A stretch of DNA of 15,691 nucleotides from Chrysochromulina parva (taxonomy: Eukaryota; Haptophyta; Prymnesiales; Chrysochromulinaceae): contig PJAB01001287.1 of the NCBI GenBank assembly GCA_002887195.1, forward strand, positions 1-15,691, read 5' to 3'. Numbering within the stretch: position 1 is the first letter of the stretch; every line of letters begins with the position of its first letter. This document shows positions 14,312-15,691 of this stretch, in pieces. A program made the translations under genes and the position numbers. The notes beneath the pieces are model-generated. The model searched no databases. It saw only the letters and a program-made list of their open reading frames with translations, and was not told the origin of the DNA.

Positions 14312-15691
14312 TTACACGATGTATGCCATCTCGGCGCCGAGCAGGAGCGTCCGGAGGTGCCCGCACGTGTCGGTGAGCTTGCACACGCTGAGAAGGGGCT
14401 TGAGACCGTACGTGGCGAGCCTGACCTTGCCCATCGAGTCGAAGGAGGTGACGATGCCGTCGACGACGGGGAAGCCTCCATTGCTGAGGACGGGTGAATG
14501 GAGCCCCGCTGCGGCCGTACGACCAATCTTGGTAATGGGCTGAGCCACCAGTCCGCCGCCGCCCGTTGCGGGCACCGTCCAGATAGTCGTACCCACGATG
14601 AGATCCTTGGCCTGCTCGAGAACTCCACAGCAGCGTGGGCCGGTGGGCACGTGGTGAGCCGCGGTGAGGCTGAGGCTCCGCCCGTCTGCGATCGTGAGGG
14701 TGAGAAAGTCCGCATTTGCCTCTGGCTTGGCAATCGAGAGGAGCGAGACGGTGTCGGTGGTGAGTGCACCTTCGCTGGTCGCGGCAACGATGGCGTCACC
14801 TTCCCGAAGGGACGCGATGAGCACGCGCGTGCCATCGGCCCTCGTGACGAAGGCGTGCGACGGGAAGCAAGGGTCGTCCGCACTAGTGGCGGCATTGGAA
14901 GTGGTCGAGGGGGTCGAGGATAATGAGGTGCTGGGAGCCACGATGGCGGCAACGGTCGCAGGGACGCCTGCTGTGCTCAGAGCCGACCCGAGGGCCGCCG
15001 GGCTCGCCATGATGCCCGTGCTGAGCGCACTGCTCGCACTGTTTGCAGCCGTTGCGCTGGGGAGCACGATCGTGACGGTGATGGCGACCGAGGCGGGTGT
15101 GATGGTGAGCGTGACGGCCGATGGGGAGACGGTGGTGACACTGGAGGCCGCGGTGGCGAAGAGATTACGGATCGCTTGCTGCTTGTCGGGGCCGTAGTCA
15201 CTCACGTCGCCGCTCGCAGTGAAGGCGGCATGGACGTATGCCAGCGGGGGCGGCGACAACGGGGGCGGCGGGGGCCGGGGTGGCGGCGGTGAGGGTGAGG
15301 GTGGCGGCGGTGAGGGAGAGGGTGGCGGCGGTGAGGGAGAGGGCAGGAACGAAAAGGGCGGCGGCGACGACGCAGGGCAGGCTGGGTCACGGTAAGAGCC
15401 GACGCGCTGGCCACCACCAGTGAGGCTGGCGGCGTCGGTTTCCGGATCTTGGGAGCTGGCGTGGCTGGAGGTACGCGAGAGCCAGCCGAAGCGAACCGTG
15501 CCACAGAGCGACGAGGCCGTGACGTCGCTGCCACCCGGATGTGACCAGCCGCTGAGGTCCCATACAGGGACGTTATTGCACTGAGCGCCCGATGCGCCGC
15601 GGAAGATGACCACGCAGCACGCGCTCGCACCCGCGCATGCCGCGATGCCGAATGGCGAGGGGGGCGGAGGCGGCGGCGGCGGTGGCGGCGG
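14312..15691 (-). CDS. Hint-domain protein with cytochrome-b5-like segment, 5' end cut off
   Basis: The last 459 codons are visible, and the frame stays open through the right edge. In order from that edge: a polyproline run (15691-15659); a Cys-rich strand; VWDLSGWSHPGG with a second His 26 residues later (15541-15461), resembling the two haem-ligating His of cytochrome b5; and a PPPPSPS linker (about 15355-15245). Then comes a Ser/Thr/Ala-rich module starting ASGDVSDYG (about 15240-14945), recurrent in algal proteins and possibly SEA-like. Last is a Hint domain. It starts at Cys (14869-14867, in DDPCFPSHAF), has GD in LREGDAI, the TxxH motif in LTAAHHV (Thr 14665-14663, His 14656-14654), and a hedgehog-like GFPVVDGIVTSF. 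Hint domains in hedgehog proteins cut the chain before that Cys by an N-to-S acyl shift. Here the catalytic residues are present, so self-cleavage is plausible. It is probably a secreted or cell-surface protein. Haem binding is less certain. Confidence 0.82.
   Translation of the reverse strand, partial: PPPPPPPPPPPSPFGIAACAGASACCVVIFRGASGAQCNNVPVWDLSGWSHPGGSDVTASSLCGTVRFGWLSRTSSHASSQDPETDAASLTGGGQRVGSYRDPACPASSPPPFSFLPSPSPPPPSPSPPPPSPSPPPPRPPPPPLSPPPLAYVHAAFTASGDVSDYGPDKQQAIRNLFATAASSVTTVSPSAVTLTITPASVAITVTIVLPSATAANSASSALSTGIMASPAALGSALSTAGVPATVAAIVAPSTSLSSTPSTTSNAATSADDPCFPSHAFVTRADGTRVLIASLREGDAIVAATSEGALTTDTVSLLSIAKPEANADFLTLTIADGRSLSLTAAHHVPTGPRCCGVLEQAKDLIVGTTIWTVPATGGGGLVAQPITKIGRTAAAGLHSPVLSNGGFPVVDGIVTSFDSMGKVRLATYGLKPLLSVCKLTDTCGHLRTLLLGAEMAYIV
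15279..15341 (-). repeat. Three 21-bp repeats encoding PPPPSPS
   Basis: Three tandem 21-bp units (the first with one change, T for A) encode successive Pro-rich heptapeptides on the minus strand. This extensin-like linker separates the b5-like part from the Ser/Thr/Ala-rich module. A further (CGG)n polyproline run lies at 15659-15691 and continues past the window. Confidence 0.9.

Noticed and set aside
14224..14952. 242-codon minus-strand frame overlapping the Hint gene
   Set aside because: It is a shifted reading of the Hint gene, rich in Ser, Pro and Arg, with no motif. The Hint frame carries the conserved residues.

Overview
The window looks like nuclear DNA of a single-celled eukaryotic alga with a plastid of secondary origin. 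A haptophyte is my best guess, though other complex-plastid algae are possible. Three things point this way. Two products belong to plastid-associated families: a CGEP-type glutamyl endopeptidase and a Tic22-like import protein. The architectures are protist-like: U-box plus Sel1 repeats, and a proline-rich Hint (hedgehog/intein) protein. The genes are GC-rich, unbroken by visible introns, lie on both strands and are separated by several hundred bases. The species assignment is inference. The reading frames need ATG starts, so I moved each start to an in-frame ATG and did not accept GTG or TTG.

Layout. Positions 1-850 hold no gene. They contain a GATACAT/ATGTATC minisatellite (about 1-330), a CCCCC-ending direct repeat, a GGGACACAC array and a 69-bp imperfect inverted repeat (463-531 against 660-728). 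Next comes an EF-hand coiled-coil protein (854-2839, +), then an S9 serine peptidase of the chloroplast glutamyl endopeptidase type (3056-5782, +) that ends in the tripeptide SKL. It converges tail to tail with VPS54, a GARP tethering-complex subunit (6302-8926, -). A 395-bp divergent spacer separates VPS54 from a U-box/Sel1-repeat protein (9322-10473, +). A Tic22-like protein (10739-11638, +) and a CgeB-like family 1 glycosyltransferase (12009-13298, +) follow. After a gene-free kilobase, the right edge carries the 3' part of a gene on the minus strand (14312 to beyond 15691). It encodes polyproline, a cytochrome-b5-like segment, more polyproline, a Ser/Thr/Ala-rich module and a C-terminal Hint domain.

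The genes do not form an operon or one pathway. Several concern protein traffic and quality control: VPS54 in retrograde transport to the Golgi, Tic22-like in plastid import, CGEP in peptide breakdown in an organelle, the U-box protein in ubiquitination, and the glycosyltransferase in the secretory pathway. The most notable points are the peroxisomal-type C-terminus on the CGEP homologue, the Hint protein with its b5-like module, the possible presequence on the U-box protein, and the inverted repeat upstream of the EF-hand gene. I saw no tRNA, rRNA, CRISPR array or transposase gene.
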